A stretch of 62,970 nucleotides of DNA, taken from contig JAUIIR010000015.1 in assembly GCA_030431485.1 (NCBI GenBank), positions 1 through 62,970 on the forward strand. Reading direction: 5' to 3'. The number at the start of each line of letters is the position of its first letter. The stretch's first letter is position 1. The DNA is from Alphaproteobacteria bacterium. Lineage in GTDB: Bacteria; Pseudomonadota; Alphaproteobacteria; Rhodobacterales; Rhodobacteraceae. Made by a program: the position numbers and the translations under genes. Shown here one piece after another: positions 18,298 through 28,882 of the stretch. The notes under the pieces were generated by a model that did not search any database, was not told where the DNA came from, and saw only the letters and a list, made by a program, of their open reading frames with translations.

Positions 18298-19476
18298 ATG
18301 AAAGACAAGAAACCACGTACCCGATTGGTCCACGGCGGAACGAAACGCAGCCAGTGGAACGAGGTCAGCGAAGCGATCTTCCTTACTCAGGGCTTTGTGT
18401 ATGACAGTGCTGAACAGGCGGAGCAGCGCTTCATCAAGTCCGGTCCGGACGAATATATCTACGCCCGTTATGGCAACCCAACCGTTGCAATGTTCGAGGA
18501 ACGCATCGCGATGCTCGAAGGGGTCGAGGACGCCTTTGCCACAGCCAGCGGCATGGCGGCAGTGAATGGCGCGCTGATGTCGATGCTCAAGGCAGGTGAC
18601 CACCTTGTTTCGGCGCGGGCGCTGTTCGGGTCCTGTCTGTATATCGTGGAGGATATCCTTCCGCGCTTTGGCGTCGAGGTGACGTTGGTGGACGGTGCCG
18701 ATCTGGACCAGTGGCACGCAGCGGTGCGCCCCGACACCAAGGCGGTGTTCTTTGAATCCATGTCGAACCCCACGCTGGAACTGGTCGACATTGAAGCGGT
18801 GTCAGACATCGCCCACGCGCAAGGCGCGCTGGTGGTGGTGGACAATGTGTTTTCGACCCCGGTGTTTTCGGACGCTCTGGGCCAAGGCGCGGACGTGATC
18901 GTCTACTCTTCGACGAAACATATCGACGGGCAAGGCCGCACACTGGGCGGCGTGATCCTTGGCACACGCGATCATATCCGCAAGGTGGTCGAACCCTACA
19001 TGAAGCACACAGGCGGTTCCATGTCGCCCTTTACTGCATGGGTGCAGGTGAAGGGTCTTGAAACGCTGGATCTGCGCGTGCGTGCACAGGCGCAATCGGC
19101 GCAAGCCATTGCAGAGGCGCTTGATGGCCATGCCAAACTCAAACAGGTCATCTATCCTGGTTTGCCTTCGCATAAACAGGCGGCACTGGCGCAGCGGCAG
19201 ATGGGGTCGGGCGGCACCATGTTGGCCATTGAAATCGCCGGTGGCAAAGAGGCCGCTTTCGCCTTTCTCAACGCGCTTGACGTGATTGTGATCTCAAACA
19301 ATCTCGGCGACGCGAAAAGCATCGTCACTCATCCCGCCACCACCACACACCAGCGTCTGAGTGCGGAACAGCGCGAAACATTGGGCATAACAGACGGTTT
19401 GGTGCGTCTTTCCGTCGGAATCGAGGATACAGACGATCTGATCGACGATATCCTGCAGGCGCTGGACGCCGTATGA
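18298..19476 (+). CDS. metZ: O-succinylhomoserine sulfhydrylase
   Basis: A 392-residue PLP enzyme of the Cys/Met metabolism family. The PLP-binding lysine is K207 in YSSTKHIDGQGR, and ARYGNPTV and SGMAAVNGAL are typical family stretches. It makes homocysteine directly from O-succinylhomoserine and sulfide. The alternative, a cystathionine gamma-synthase or beta-lyase, is less likely given the length and the alphaproteobacterial SAM-II context. Expression should be shut by SAM through the riboswitch and terminator in its leader. The protein starts MKDKKPRTRLVHGGTKRSQW. Confidence 0.93.
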   Translation: MKDKKPRTRLVHGGTKRSQWNEVSEAIFLTQGFVYDSAEQAEQRFIKSGPDEYIYARYGNPTVAMFEERIAMLEGVEDAFATASGMAAVNGALMSMLKAGDHLVSARALFGSCLYIVEDILPRFGVEVTLVDGADLDQWHAAVRPDTKAVFFESMSNPTLELVDIEAVSDIAHAQGALVVVDNVFSTPVFSDALGQGADVIVYSSTKHIDGQGRTLGGVILGTRDHIRKVVEPYMKHTGGSMSPFTAWVQVKGLETLDLRVRAQAQSAQAIAEALDGHAKLKQVIYPGLPSHKQAALAQRQMGSGGTMLAIEIAGGKEAAFAFLNALDVIVISNNLGDAKSIVTHPATTTHQRLSAEQRETLGITDGLVRLSVGIEDTDDLIDDILQALDAV

Positions 19477-19498
19477 GCACGAAAAATCAGAGAAATTT

Positions 19499-19528
19499 CC
19501 CCCCGGCTTTGGTCCAAAGGTTGGGGGG
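19499..19528 (+). other. Strong hairpin between metZ and folE2
   Basis: CCCCCC (19499-19504) pairs with GGGGGG (19523-19528), and CTTTG (19507-19511) with CAAAG (19515-19519) inside it. No T run follows on either strand, so it is not a standard intrinsic terminator. It could stop or stabilise metZ mRNA, or control folE2. Confidence 0.5.
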
Positions 19529-19607
19529 CATCGTATAGGGTGTGAGTGGAAATGTTTGGACAGGTGCCTATTTCTAGGGCATGTCCAACGGGCGAGGGAG
19601 CCTGCGT

Positions 19608-20705
19608 ATGAATATCCATACACCTGAGATCGACCGTAAACCCAGTCGGGAAGAGGCTGAAGAGGCCTTGGCCCTATTGCGCCAATGGGCAGGCAAAGCC
19701 CATGACGGCGAGATCGACCAGCTCGACCCTGTCCTGCGGCGTCTCGTGGAAGGCGCGCGCGACAGCTATCCGGTGCTCTCGCGCGATTATCCGGACGATT
19801 TCGTTGTGGATACCGCATACAAAGACACGCTGCCGGATTTGCAGAATGGCCCATCTGCGCTCATTCGTGGCGCAAATCGCGGCATTCAGCATGTCGGCAT
19901 TTCGAATTTCCGCCTGCCGATCAGCTACCATACCCGACACAACGGCGATCTGACACTGGAAACAAGCGTCACCGGCACGGTCAGCCTAGAGGCTGACAAA
20001 AAAGGCATCAACATGAGCCGCATCATGCGCTCCTTCTATGTGCATGCTGAAAAGACGTTTAGTTTCAACGTGATAGAAGCCGCGTTGGACGATTACAAAT
20101 CCGACCTCGAATCCTTCGATGCCCGCATCAACATGCGGCTTTCCTTCCCCATGAAAATGGACAGCCTGCGGTCCGGTCTGTCAGGCTACCAATATTATGA
20201 CATCGCGCTCGAGCTCGTTGAAATCGACGGCGTGCGTCGCAAGATCATGCATCTTGACTATGTCTACAGTTCCACCTGTCCTTGCTCGCTAGAACTTAGT
20301 GAACACGCGCGGCGCGAGCGGGGCCAACTGGCGACACCGCATTCGCAGCGGTCGGTCGCGCGGATCTCGGTCGAGCTGAAAGATGGCAAATGCCTCTGGT
20401 TCGAAGATCTAATCGACATGTGCCGCCGCGCTGTGCCGACCGAGACACAGGTGATGGTCAAACGTGAGGACGAACAGGCCTTTGCGGAACTGAACGCGGC
20501 CAACCCGATCTTTGTTGAAGACGCGGCCCGGCTTTTTGCCGAACAGTTGCAGGCCGACGCGCGCATCGGGGATTACCGTGTGCTGGCCAGCCATCAGGAG
20601 AGCCTGCACAGCCATGACGCTGTGTCCGTTTTGACTGAAGGCGATCTTTTCGCGGCAGAGAGCCTTGATCCCAAGCTCTTCTCGACCCTGTTCCATGTTG
20701 GCTGA
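19608..20705 (+). CDS. folE2: GTP cyclohydrolase FolE2 (type IB)
   Basis: A 365-residue GTP cyclohydrolase of the FolE2/MptA family, which opens GTP to 7,8-dihydroneopterin triphosphate for folate. Signature stretches are GIQHVGISNFRLPI, the catalytic Cys in STCPCSLELSEHARRERGQ and the downstream ATPHSQRS. FolE2 enzymes use metals other than zinc and in many bacteria replace or supplement FolE under zinc shortage. The ATG at 19608 has GAGGGAG seven bases upstream; the frame opens 27 bases earlier without one. No Zur-like palindrome was recognised upstream, so regulation by zinc is unproven here. Confidence 0.95.
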   Translation: MNIHTPEIDRKPSREEAEEALALLRQWAGKAHDGEIDQLDPVLRRLVEGARDSYPVLSRDYPDDFVVDTAYKDTLPDLQNGPSALIRGANRGIQHVGISNFRLPISYHTRHNGDLTLETSVTGTVSLEADKKGINMSRIMRSFYVHAEKTFSFNVIEAALDDYKSDLESFDARINMRLSFPMKMDSLRSGLSGYQYYDIALELVEIDGVRRKIMHLDYVYSSTCPCSLELSEHARRERGQLATPHSQRSVARISVELKDGKCLWFEDLIDMCRRAVPTETQVMVKREDEQAFAELNAANPIFVEDAARLFAEQLQADARIGDYRVLASHQESLHSHDAVSVLTEGDLFAAESLDPKLFSTLFHVG

Positions 20706-20734
20706 GGCCGCCTGAGCCGATTGTTGGTCAAACG

Positions 20735-20758
20735 ACGGCGGCTTCGGCCGCCGTTTTT
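20735..20758 (+). terminator. Intrinsic terminator after folE2
   Basis: ACGGCGGC and GCCGCCGT form an 8-bp perfect stem around a TTCG tetraloop (20735-20754), followed by TTTT. Confidence 0.9.
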
Positions 20759-20967
20759 CGTTGGTGATGTCGACACGAAAACATCCCCCCGGTGATGAAA
20801 TCCTCACCACTTCGCCTGCCGATCGAGCAGGCTTTCCTGCGGTGTGTCGTTGGAAGCCCACAGGTCGGCGGCAGAGCGCCCGCATCACGGTCTTGTTCGC
20901 AAAGCTCCAATCTGGGCGCGCTATGCTTGTTTTTGGGAGGACCGCATTTGACTTAATGAGGTTTCCA

Positions 20968-21225
20968 ATGACGATAGAGCCACTTCAACTTCATGTCATC
21001 CGTCCCGGATTGCGGACCCGGATAGACCTTTTCTTTGCCGAGAAGGGGCAGGGGTTCAACGCGGCCAGCTACATGCGCGCGCGCCTGCCCAGCATTCTCT
21101 GGCTGGAGGCAATGAGCGATTCAGAACTCGCCACTTTCGGCCTGACTCGCGATGACATTCTGCCCTTTGTGTTCGAGGATTGTTTTGCTGAACCCGAGCC
21201 CGCAAAGCGGCGGCCAATGGCTTGA
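20968..21225 (+). CDS. Small DUF1127-like protein
   Basis: An 85-residue protein with MTIEPLQLHVIRPGLRTRID at the start and the stretch SILWLEAMSDSELATFGLTR DDI near residues 43-65. The latter resembles the Leu-Ser-Asp-xx-Leu-xx-Leu-Gly-xx-Arg-xx-Ile core of DUF1127 proteins, some of which bind RNA or RNase E complexes in Rhodobacter. The ATG at 20968 has GAGG seven bases upstream; the longer frame from 20761 runs through the folE2 terminator region and is unlikely. The family call is tentative. It sits alone between the folE2 terminator and trkH. Confidence 0.65.
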   Translation: MTIEPLQLHVIRPGLRTRIDLFFAEKGQGFNAASYMRARLPSILWLEAMSDSELATFGLTRDDILPFVFEDCFAEPEPAKRRPMA

Positions 21226-21258
21226 CACCCAAGCGCTCTGCGTCCAACGCTTTGCGCC

Positions 21259-22707
21259 ATGTTCGACATCCGCCCCGTAGCTTATGTGATCGGCCTTCTG
21301 GTCGCTGTTCTCGGGGTCACGATGCTATTGCCGATGCTCGTCGACCTGGCCGAGGGTCGCGGGGAATGGCATGTTTTCCTGCAAAGCGCTGTTCTCACGA
21401 TGTTTTCGGGGGGGCTGATTGCGCTGGCCTCGGCCAATGGGGTCAAGGAAGGGCTGTCGATCCAGCAAACCTTTCTGCTGACGACCGGGGTCTGGGTGGC
21501 GCTGCCGATCTTTGGCGCCATCCCATTTGTGCTGGGTGCCACCGAGGCCCGCTTTGTCGATGCATTCTTTGAGGCCATGTCCGGTCTGACGACCACCGGG
21601 TCAACGGTGTTCTCCGGGCTTGATGATCTGCCCAAGGGTATTCTGCTTTGGCGCGGATTGCTGCAATGGCTAGGGGGCATCGGGATCATTGTTGTGGCGA
21701 TGGTGTTCCTGCCAGAGCTGCGGGTCGGGGGCATGCAGATCTTCCGCTCCGAAGCCTTTGACACGATGGGCAAAATCCTGCCGCGAGCGACCGAGATTTC
21801 GGCCTCGATCTCGACCATCTACATTGCCATCACCATCGGCTGCGCCACCAGCTACTATATTGTCGGCATGAACTTCTTCGACGCCACGGTGCATGCGCTG
21901 ACCACGGTCTCGACGGGTGGCTTTTCGAACTATGACGCCTCTTTCGGCACGTTTCAGGGACCAGCGGAATACGTCGCGTCGCTATTCATGATCTGTGCGG
22001 CGCTGCCTTTTGTGCGTTTTGTCCAGATGACGAAAGGCAATTATCAGGTGTTCTGGAAGGACAGCCAGATCCGTGCGTTCCTGGGCACCATCGCGATCCT
22101 TGTGTTCATCACCGCATTTACCCTGACCCAGATCTTCCCGCATCACCCGGAACAAGCCTTCCGCGAGGCGCTGTTCAACATTGTGTCGATCATGACCGGC
22201 ACCGGCTATGCCAGTGTAGACTATATGGGTTGGGGACCGTTCCTGATTTCGGTGTTCTTCTTCATCGGCCTGATCGGCGGCTGCGCGGGGTCGACCTCGT
22301 GTTCGATCAAGATCTTCCGCTACCAACTGCTGTTCGCGTCGATCAAGGTGCAGCTGCGCAAGATACGGTCGCCCCACGGGGTCTTTCTGCCGCGCTACGC
22401 AGGCCGCCCTGTGGGTGATGATGTCTTGAACTCGGTGATCTCGTTCTTTGTATTTTTCGTGATCTCGATGGGCGTGTTGTCGGTGGCGCTTGGTATGACC
22501 GGGCTTGATTTGATCACCTCCGTGTCTGGTGCCGCAACCGCGCTCGCCAATATCGGCCCGGGCCTTGGGCCAGAGATCGGTCCCGCAGGCAATTTTGCAG
22601 GTCTGAACGACACGGCGAAATGGATGCTGGCCATCGGCATGCTGCTGGGGCGGCTCGAGCTTCTGGCGGTCTACGCCATCTTCACCGTCAGCTTCTGGAG
22701 AGCGTAA
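21259..22707 (+). CDS. trkH: Trk-type potassium uptake membrane protein
   Basis: A 482-residue TrkH/KtrB-type channel subunit with about ten membrane helices and four degenerate pore loops carrying selectivity glycines: MSGLTTTGSTVFSG, HALTTVSTGGFSNY, SIMTGTGYASVDY and ALANIGPGLGPEIG. It imports K+ across the inner membrane with a cytoplasmic TrkA-type NAD-binding partner, which is not in this window. Its TAA stop overlaps the ATG of the next gene (TAATG), so translation of the TPP enzyme is probably coupled to it, though no functional link is evident. Confidence 0.93.
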   Translation: MFDIRPVAYVIGLLVAVLGVTMLLPMLVDLAEGRGEWHVFLQSAVLTMFSGGLIALASANGVKEGLSIQQTFLLTTGVWVALPIFGAIPFVLGATEARFVDAFFEAMSGLTTTGSTVFSGLDDLPKGILLWRGLLQWLGGIGIIVVAMVFLPELRVGGMQIFRSEAFDTMGKILPRATEISASISTIYIAITIGCATSYYIVGMNFFDATVHALTTVSTGGFSNYDASFGTFQGPAEYVASLFMICAALPFVRFVQMTKGNYQVFWKDSQIRAFLGTIAILVFITAFTLTQIFPHHPEQAFREALFNIVSIMTGTGYASVDYMGWGPFLISVFFFIGLIGGCAGSTSCSIKIFRYQLLFASIKVQLRKIRSPHGVFLPRYAGRPVGDDVLNSVISFFVFFVISMGVLSVALGMTGLDLITSVSGAATALANIGPGLGPEIGPAGNFAGLNDTAKWMLAIGMLLGRLELLAVYAIFTVSFWRA

Positions 22708-24302
22708 TGACCCAACAGCCGCTTGGCGCGCAAATCTCACAAATGCTGAAAGAGCGGGAAGTCGACACGATCTTTGGCATCCCCGGTGTGCACAATGTGG
22801 AGCTTTATCGCGGTATCGAACAGGCCGGGATCGCCCATGTTCTGGCCCGTCACGAACAAGGGGCGGGATTTATGGCCGATGGCTATGCCCGCGCGAGCGG
22901 AAAGCCGGGTGTGGCCTATGTGATCACCGGTCCGGGGCTCACCAACATCCTGACGCCGCTGGGGCAGGCCTATTCGGACTCCGTGCCGGTTCTGGCGATT
23001 TCCTCCTGCCTTGACGAAACCGCAGCGCAGCGTGGGCAGTTGCACCAGATGCGCGACCAGCGCCTGGCCGCCGAAACCGTCTGCGCTTGGTCTGAAGAGG
23101 CTCGTAGCGCGCAAGCCGCCTATGCCCTGATCGACCGGGCCTTCGACCAGTTTGCAAGCGCCCGCAAACGCCCCTGCCATATTCAGGTCTCCATCGACAC
23201 GCTGGGCGCGCTGGCCGATCCTGCACCGCTACCGCCTGCCGCACGGCCCGGGCGTCCGGCCGCCTCGCACGCGGATGTCTACGACTTGGTAGCCGCTGTT
23301 CTGGCTGCGCAAAAACCGCTTTTCGTCTTTGGCGGAGGCGCTGTCGCCGCAGCCGACGCGATACCCGAGCTGCTGCGCCAGACCGGAGCGGCCTCCATCG
23401 TCACCTATGCAGCGCGCGGCGTCGTACCTGCGAAAGAACCGCTTTATTTCGGCAGCTACCTTGCCCGCCCCGACAGCGCCGACATCGCCGCCGAGGCCGA
23501 TCTGGTGATTGCCGTGGGCACCACGCTCTCTGAAGTTGATCTCTGGCGACCCACGCTGGGCCACACCGCTCCGATGATAAGGGTGGATATTGACCCCGAA
23601 GTCTTCACCGGCATGGGGCCGCAGGACCGCGCCATACTCGCGGACGCGGACGCAGTCCTGAAGGCCATGACCATCGCCATTCCCGCCCGCACCGCCGACC
23701 AGCCGCCGAAATGGGACGCCAAAGCTGTGGCGCGCAAACGCGCTGCGTGGCGGGCCGAGGTGGACGCCGAACGGCCGGGCATCGGGCCTGTTTGCGATGC
23801 GTTGCGCGCGGTGTTGCCCGACGACACGATGATCTATTCGGACATGACCCAGTTCGCCTACGCTGCGAAAGAGATCTGGGACATGTCGCGTCCCGGGCAT
23901 TGGCACCACCCTTACGGCTTTGGCACACTCGGCTACGCGCTGCCCGCTGCAATTGGCGGCGCCGTGGCGCGCCCCGGACTGCCCACTCTCGCCATCGCCG
24001 GGGATTACGGGCTGCAATACACCATTCAGGAACTGGGCACAGCGGTCGAACTTGGCGTGCCGCTGCCCATTCTGGTCTGGGACAATGGCAAGCTGGGCGA
24101 GATCGAGGACAGCATGGTCCGCAGCCAAATTGCGCCCAACGCGGTTGTGGCGCGGAACCCGGATTTCCTTGCTTTGGCAAAGGCCTATGGCGCGGAGGCG
24201 GTACAGCCGGACAGTCTGGAGGCGCTTCAACAGGCCATGCTTGCGGCGTTCAAGGCAGACGGCCCCACGGTGATCCGCGTCACACCTGCCATCGTAAGTT
24301 GA
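22707..24302 (+). CDS. Thiamine-diphosphate enzyme, 5-guanidino-2-oxopentanoate decarboxylase-like
   Basis: A 531-residue protein of the acetolactate synthase/benzoylformate decarboxylase superfamily. The N-terminal TPP domain has IFGIPGVHNVELYRGI and the catalytic Glu in ARHEQGAGFMADGYAR. The central domain covers about 190-320. The C-terminal TPP-pyrophosphate motif is AIAGDYGLQYTIQELGTAVE ending near NGKLGEI. The GDG of the family reads GDY here. The closest match I recognise is the AruI type, which decarboxylates the 2-oxo acid of arginine, but acetolactate synthase-like alternatives cannot be excluded. It starts in the overlapping TAATG with trkH. The frame continues upstream inside trkH but without a better start. 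Confidence 0.75.
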   Translation: MTQQPLGAQISQMLKEREVDTIFGIPGVHNVELYRGIEQAGIAHVLARHEQGAGFMADGYARASGKPGVAYVITGPGLTNILTPLGQAYSDSVPVLAISSCLDETAAQRGQLHQMRDQRLAAETVCAWSEEARSAQAAYALIDRAFDQFASARKRPCHIQVSIDTLGALADPAPLPPAARPGRPAASHADVYDLVAAVLAAQKPLFVFGGGAVAAADAIPELLRQTGAASIVTYAARGVVPAKEPLYFGSYLARPDSADIAAEADLVIAVGTTLSEVDLWRPTLGHTAPMIRVDIDPEVFTGMGPQDRAILADADAVLKAMTIAIPARTADQPPKWDAKAVARKRAAWRAEVDAERPGIGPVCDALRAVLPDDTMIYSDMTQFAYAAKEIWDMSRPGHWHHPYGFGTLGYALPAAIGGAVARPGLPTLAIAGDYGLQYTIQELGTAVELGVPLPILVWDNGKLGEIEDSMVRSQIAPNAVVARNPDFLALAKAYGAEAVQPDSLEALQQAMLAAFKADGPTVIRVTPAIVS

Positions 24303-24782
24303 GACAGTCCTTCAAAGGACGGGGCGAAACGCGTCGAAGCGTTTTCACCGCACGGTGCCTTTCCGAACCCTTAACCCTCAGCCGCCAAAACCTCCCGCAC
24401 GATGCGCATCGAGCGGACAGGGTCACTCCCACACCGCGACACCATGCTGACGATTGCTTTCACACTCCGACAGGGGCCACCCGTGAAAGACCGGTCAACA
24501 GGGCCTTTGGCAGGGCCACAGGGTTCGGGCCACCGCCCGACAGCGAAAAGCAGATGTCAGACCTTCGGGGCGGCGCCGCTTTCCACTTGAAGAGGGATCA
24601 CTCGCATCCCAAATGACCGATCGCTGCCGGCGGGTTCTGACCCGACCGGGCGTCCGGCGTGGGTCGGGCAGGGTATTTCGCCCTGTCCGGCCCTTTTCAT
24701 GTGCGGGGTTGAGAGATGGTGCGTGAGATCACGCACCCTGCGGTCATGAGTAGGGTGCGTGCGTGCACGCACCGCACGCCCG
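24303..24782. other. 480-bp gap with several inverted repeats
   Basis: I see no gene here. Two near-identical palindromes lie at 24718-24737 (GGTGCGTG-4-CACGCACC) and 24754-24773 (same arms, spacer CGTG). A further hairpin GGGCAGGG/CCCTGTCC is at about 24666-24688. The last two follow the valS stop in its transcription direction and may act in termination from both sides. Confidence 0.5.
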
Positions 24783-27700
24783 TCACCCCAGTTCGGCCAA
24801 GCGGTCCATCGCCTCTTGCAGCTTGGCCGCCTCATCCTCGCGTGCGGCAAGGTTGGCGCGGGTTTCTTCGACCACCTCTTCGGGGGCGGATTCGACGAAT
24901 TTCGGGTTGCTCAAGCGCCCCTTCATCCCGCCGATTTCCTTGGCGAGTTTCTGAAGCGACTTCTCCAGGCGCGCCTTTTCTTCGGCCACGTCGATGATAT
25001 CGGCCAACGGCAACCCAAAGGTCGCGCCCTCCATCGGCACGGTCGCGCAACCCTTGGGGAAGGCATCGACCACGGTCAACTCATCGATCCGCGCCAGACG
25101 CTTGATCAGCACCTCGTTGCGGTCCCACGCGGCGCGGGCGGCATAGCCCATATCCTTGACCACCAGCGGCAGATAAAGCCCCACCGGCACATGCATCTGC
25201 TGACGCGCGGACCGGATGCCTTCGATCAGACCGATCACCCAGTTCATCTCGCGGTCGGCCTCGGCGTCGATCCGGTCGTCGCCATAGGTCGGCCAGTCGG
25301 CATGGACGAGCATCTTCGACCGCTCGCCTGTCACTGCCCAAAGCTCTTCGGTGATGAAGGGCATGATCGGGTGCAGCAGGATCAGACACTGGTCGATCAC
25401 CCAGGCCATCGTTGCCTTGGTCTCTGCCGTCTGCGGGCCGTCGTCTAACAGGAGGGGTTTGGAGAACTCCACGTACCAGTCGCAGACCTTGCCCCAGACA
25501 AAGCGATAGAGCGCCGCTGCCGCATCGTCGAAGCGGTAGGCGGCCAATGCCGCGTCCACCTCGCCGCGCACGCGGGCGGTTTCCCCGATGATCCATTGGT
25601 TCACCGTCGCGGTGGCCTTGGGGATGTCGGCGCTGGGGCTCCGGTTCTCAAACACGCCGTTCATTTCGGCAAAGCGGGTCGCGTTCCAGAGCTTCGTGCC
25701 GAAGTTCCGATAGCCTGCGATTCTGGCCATGTCGAGTTTGAGCACACCCCCGAGCGAGGCCATCGCCGCATTGGTAAAGCGCAGCGCATCCGCGCCGTAT
25801 TCGTCAATGATCTCAAGCGGATCAACAACGTTGCCCAGCGACTTGGACATCTTCTTGCCCTTGGCATCGCGGACGAGGCCGTGCAGGTAGACATCCTTGA
25901 ACGGGATCTGATCAACCACGGCGAGTTGCATCATCATCATCCGCGCGACCCAGAAGAACAGGATGTCCTGTCCGGTCACGAGAACGGAGGTCGGGAAATA
26001 TTTCTTCAGCTCCGGCGTCTGTTCCGGCCAACCCAGCGTGCCGATGGGCCAGAGACCGGACGAGAACCACGTGTCCAGAACGTCGGGGTCGCGCCAGACT
26101 GGGTAGACCAGTTTGGTCGGATCCTGATTGTTGGCCTCGTATTCTGCAAGGCTGGCCGCAAGACGCTGAGCCGCTTCTTCGCGGTTCTCAACCTCGACTA
26201 CTCGCGCATGGTTCAGCGGTGTCGGCAGGGTGCCCAGCACATCGCCGAACTGCGTTTGCACGTCCTCGAAGCTGGCGGCGGAATGACGGCGTTCGTTGCC
26301 CTTCAACAGGCTTTGCGCGTCAAGCAGCCGACCCATTTCGACCAGATCGAGCGCGCCATCGCCTTCATCGTCGCGGAAGCCTTCGCGTGCGAGGTCAAAC
26401 CCATACCACACCGGGATCTGATGCCCCCACCACAACTGGCGCGAGATGCACCACGGTTCGATGTTCTCCAGCCAGTGGTAATAGGTCCGCTCACCGGACT
26501 CTGGTACGATCTTCACATCGCCATTGCGCACGGCGTCTAGCGCGGGTCCGACGATCTTATCGGCATCCACGAACCATTGATCGGTCAGCATCGGTTCGAT
26601 GACCACTTTGGAGCGGTCGCCGAAGGGTTGCATGATCGGCTTGGCCTCGACCAGCGGAACAAGCGCGTCATCACGCGCTTCGCCACCCTCTTCAGGGGCG
26701 ACCGGCGCTTTTGGCGAGCCAAGACGAGGGTCGGTGACAGGCACCATGACCGCGAGACCTTCAGAGGTGATCTCTTCCACAACCCGCTTGCGCGCCTCGA
26801 ACCGATCGAGCCCGCGCAGGTGGTCCGGCACGAGGTTCAGCGCGTCGGTCTCGGCCTCGGTCAGCGTGCGTTCGCCGCGCGCCACGGCACCGGCGATCAG
26901 CGCTGCCTCGGCATAAGGCGCACCGTCGTCGCGCATGTGGGCCTTGGTGTCCATCAGGCGGTAGCACGGGATGTTCCCGCGCTTTGCGACACCGTAGTCG
27001 TTGAAGTCATGCGCGCCGGTGATCTTCACCGCGCCCGAGCCGAAGGTGGGGTCGGGGTATTCGTCGGTGATGATCGGAATCAGGCGGCGATGTTCTTTCG
27101 GCCCAACCGGAATCTCGCAAAGTTTTCCGACGATTGGTGCGTAACGTTCATCCGACGGGTGAACCGCGACCGCGCCGTCGCCCAGCATGGTTTCGGGGCG
27201 TGTGGTGGCGATGGAGATATAGTCGCGCTCTTCCTCCAGCACGACATTCCCGTCCTCGTCCTTCTCGATATAGGTATAGGTCGCCCCGCCCGCGAGCGGG
27301 TATTTGAAGTGCCACATATGGCCGGGGTTTTCGATATTCTCGACCTCAAGATCGGAGATCGCGGTCTCGAAATGCGGGTCCCAGTTGACCAGCCGCTTGC
27401 CGCGATAGATCAGGCCTTTGTTGTACATGTCGACAAAGACCTTGATCACCGCGTCGTGGAAATTCGGCCCATTGCCCTTGTCCGGATCGCCTGCCGCGCC
27501 GCCCATCGTGAACGCTTCGCGCGACCAGTCGGCCGAGGCACCAAGGCGCTTGAGCTGCCCGATAATCGTACCGCGCGATTTGACCTTCTGCTGCCACACG
27601 CGGTCGAGGAACGCCTCGCGGCCCATCTCGCGGCGCGATGGCTCGCCATTGGCAGCCATTTCGCGCTCGGTCACCATCTGTGTGGCGATGCCCGCATGGT

Positions 27701-27947
27701 CGGTGCCCGGCTGCCAAAGGGTGTCGAAGCCGCGCATCCGGTGCCAGCGGACAAGGATGTCCTGCAGCGTGTTGTTGAACGCGTGCCCCATATGCAGCGA
27801 GCCGGTAACGTTGGGCGGCGGGATCATCACGCAGAACGTGTCCTCGCGCGAGGCATTGGCGCCCGCCTTGAAGGCCCCGCTGTCTTCCCACGCCTTATAC
27901 AGCCGCGCCTCGGCCTCGCTTGCGTCGAATGTCTTTTCCATCGCCAT
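24783..27947 (-). CDS. valS: Valine-tRNA ligase
   Basis: A 1054-residue class I aminoacyl-tRNA synthetase that charges tRNA-Val. The HIGH motif appears as [14 protein letters not shown] near residue 45 and the KMSKS loop as [14 protein letters not shown]. The CP1 editing domain lies between them ([14 protein letters not shown]), and a coiled-coil tail of about 60 residues closes the protein ([19 protein letters not shown]). The start [20 protein letters not shown] at 27947 matches the family; an in-frame extension to 28262 crosses a spacer with no similarity. An ATG two codons later is equally possible. Length is normal. Confidence 0.96.
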   Translation of the reverse strand: MAMEKTFDASEAEARLYKAWEDSGAFKAGANASREDTFCVMIPPPNVTGSLHMGHAFNNTLQDILVRWHRMRGFDTLWQPGTDHAGIATQMVTEREMAANGEPSRREMGREAFLDRVWQQKVKSRGTIIGQLKRLGASADWSREAFTMGGAAGDPDKGNGPNFHDAVIKVFVDMYNKGLIYRGKRLVNWDPHFETAISDLEVENIENPGHMWHFKYPLAGGATYTYIEKDEDGNVVLEEERDYISIATTRPETMLGDGAVAVHPSDERYAPIVGKLCEIPVGPKEHRRLIPIITDEYPDPTFGSGAVKITGAHDFNDYGVAKRGNIPCYRLMDTKAHMRDDGAPYAEAALIAGAVARGERTLTEAETDALNLVPDHLRGLDRFEARKRVVEEITSEGLAVMVPVTDPRLGSPKAPVAPEEGGEARDDALVPLVEAKPIMQPFGDRSKVVIEPMLTDQWFVDADKIVGPALDAVRNGDVKIVPESGERTYYHWLENIEPWCISRQLWWGHQIPVWYGFDLAREGFRDDEGDGALDLVEMGRLLDAQSLLKGNERRHSAASFEDVQTQFGDVLGTLPTPLNHARVVEVENREEAAQRLAASLAEYEANNQDPTKLVYPVWRDPDVLDTWFSSGLWPIGTLGWPEQTPELKKYFPTSVLVTGQDILFFWVARMMMMQLAVVDQIPFKDVYLHGLVRDAKGKKMSKSLGNVVDPLEIIDEYGADALRFTNAAMASLGGVLKLDMARIAGYRNFGTKLWNATRFAEMNGVFENRSPSADIPKATATVNQWIIGETARVRGEVDAALAAYRFDDAAAALYRFVWGKVCDWYVEFSKPLLLDDGPQTAETKATMAWVIDQCLILLHPIMPFITEELWAVTGERSKMLVHADWPTYGDDRIDAEADREMNWVIGLIEGIRSARQQMHVPVGLYLPLVVKDMGYAARAAWDRNEVLIKRLARIDELTVVDAFPKGCATVPMEGATFGLPLADIIDVAEEKARLEKSLQKLAKEIGGMKGRLSNPKFVESAPEEVVEETRANLAAREDEAAKLQEAMDRLAELG

Positions 27948-28149
27948 GGGGTGTGTTCCCGCTGTTTCGCCGCCCCGCAACGGGCCGCATGAATTCCATT
28001 GCGCCTCATCTAGCGAATGGGCGGGGAAAGGAAAACCCAAGGCAGATGGGAAAATGGCAGACGTCCCGTACGCTGCGAGCAGGCGCAGTCCTTTATGTCC
28101 GGTCGGACGCGCTGGCGGCTCTGGCAACAGCCAACATGATTTTGCCCGA

Positions 28150-28761
28150 TCAGGCTGGCAGCTCGGCCTGTGCATCCTCGACAAAGGCATAGGAGTGCAG
28201 GTTGATATCGCCGCTCCAACGCCAGAGCGCGACAAACCCTTCGGACCCTGTGCGGAATGCATGTGGCATCAGGCTTGGGTGATGGACCAGGTCGCCCGCA
28301 CCGCGCATCCGCACATCGTCCCCGGCCGTCCACAACGCCTGACCTGCGAGGATCACATAGGTTTCGTCCGCATCGTGAATGTGCAGCGGATAGTAACAGT
28401 CGGGCCGCATATAGACCAATCCAAGCCGCACATCCGGCGCAGGGATTGGTCCCTCTGGTCCCAGCAATGTCGCGACGCTGATCATGGCGGCGATGCTGGC
28501 ATCAGTGTTGTCCTCGACCGGGTTAGAGCCCCAGGGAAGCCGATCCTGAACCGCAAGAACCGCCTGCGCGGCGGGGTTCGGGCTGCGTTCCAAAGCGCTG
28601 CGAATGCCGCTGTCCAGAATGCAGGCGGGCCTTGGGTCAAACGCAACGGGTGACGGAGTCACCAGAAGCGTGCGTGCTGTATGCGGGCCCTGAGCATCCG
28701 CTTCGGACTCGTAGATCGCCGCCAACGCGCCGAGCATGATTTGGAAGGGGTCGTCACTCAC
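28150..28761 (-). CDS. Cupin of the dimethylsulfoniopropionate (DMSP) lyase family
   Basis: A 203-residue protein with a C-terminal cupin barrel. Motif 1 is [20 protein letters not shown], giving HxHxxxExY metal ligands as in the DddL/DddQ/DddW group, and motif 2 includes [13 protein letters not shown]. The N-terminal helical part ([18 protein letters not shown]) also resembles that family. If active it would split DMSP into dimethyl sulfide and acrylate in the cytoplasm. GTG at 28761 has GAGGTG eight bases upstream. No other DMSP gene is nearby, and paralogous cupins of unknown substrate exist in these bacteria, so the activity is not certain. Confidence 0.65.
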   Translation of the reverse strand: MSDDPFQIMLGALAAIYESEADAQGPHTARTLLVTPSPVAFDPRPACILDSGIRSALERSPNPAAQAVLAVQDRLPWGSNPVEDNTDASIAAMISVATLLGPEGPIPAPDVRLGLVYMRPDCYYPLHIHDADETYVILAGQALWTAGDDVRMRGAGDLVHHPSLMPHAFRTGSEGFVALWRWSGDINLHSYAFVEDAQAELPA

Positions 28762-28882
28762 AAGCAGGCACCTCTGTCAGATGTGACAGCGTGCGACGGG
28801 CGGGCGCCTGTGATCCAACAGATGAGCGACCGGATTGGGTCGCTTTTGGTCGCTGTCAGAGAAAGCTGCGTTGCGGGCCTGC

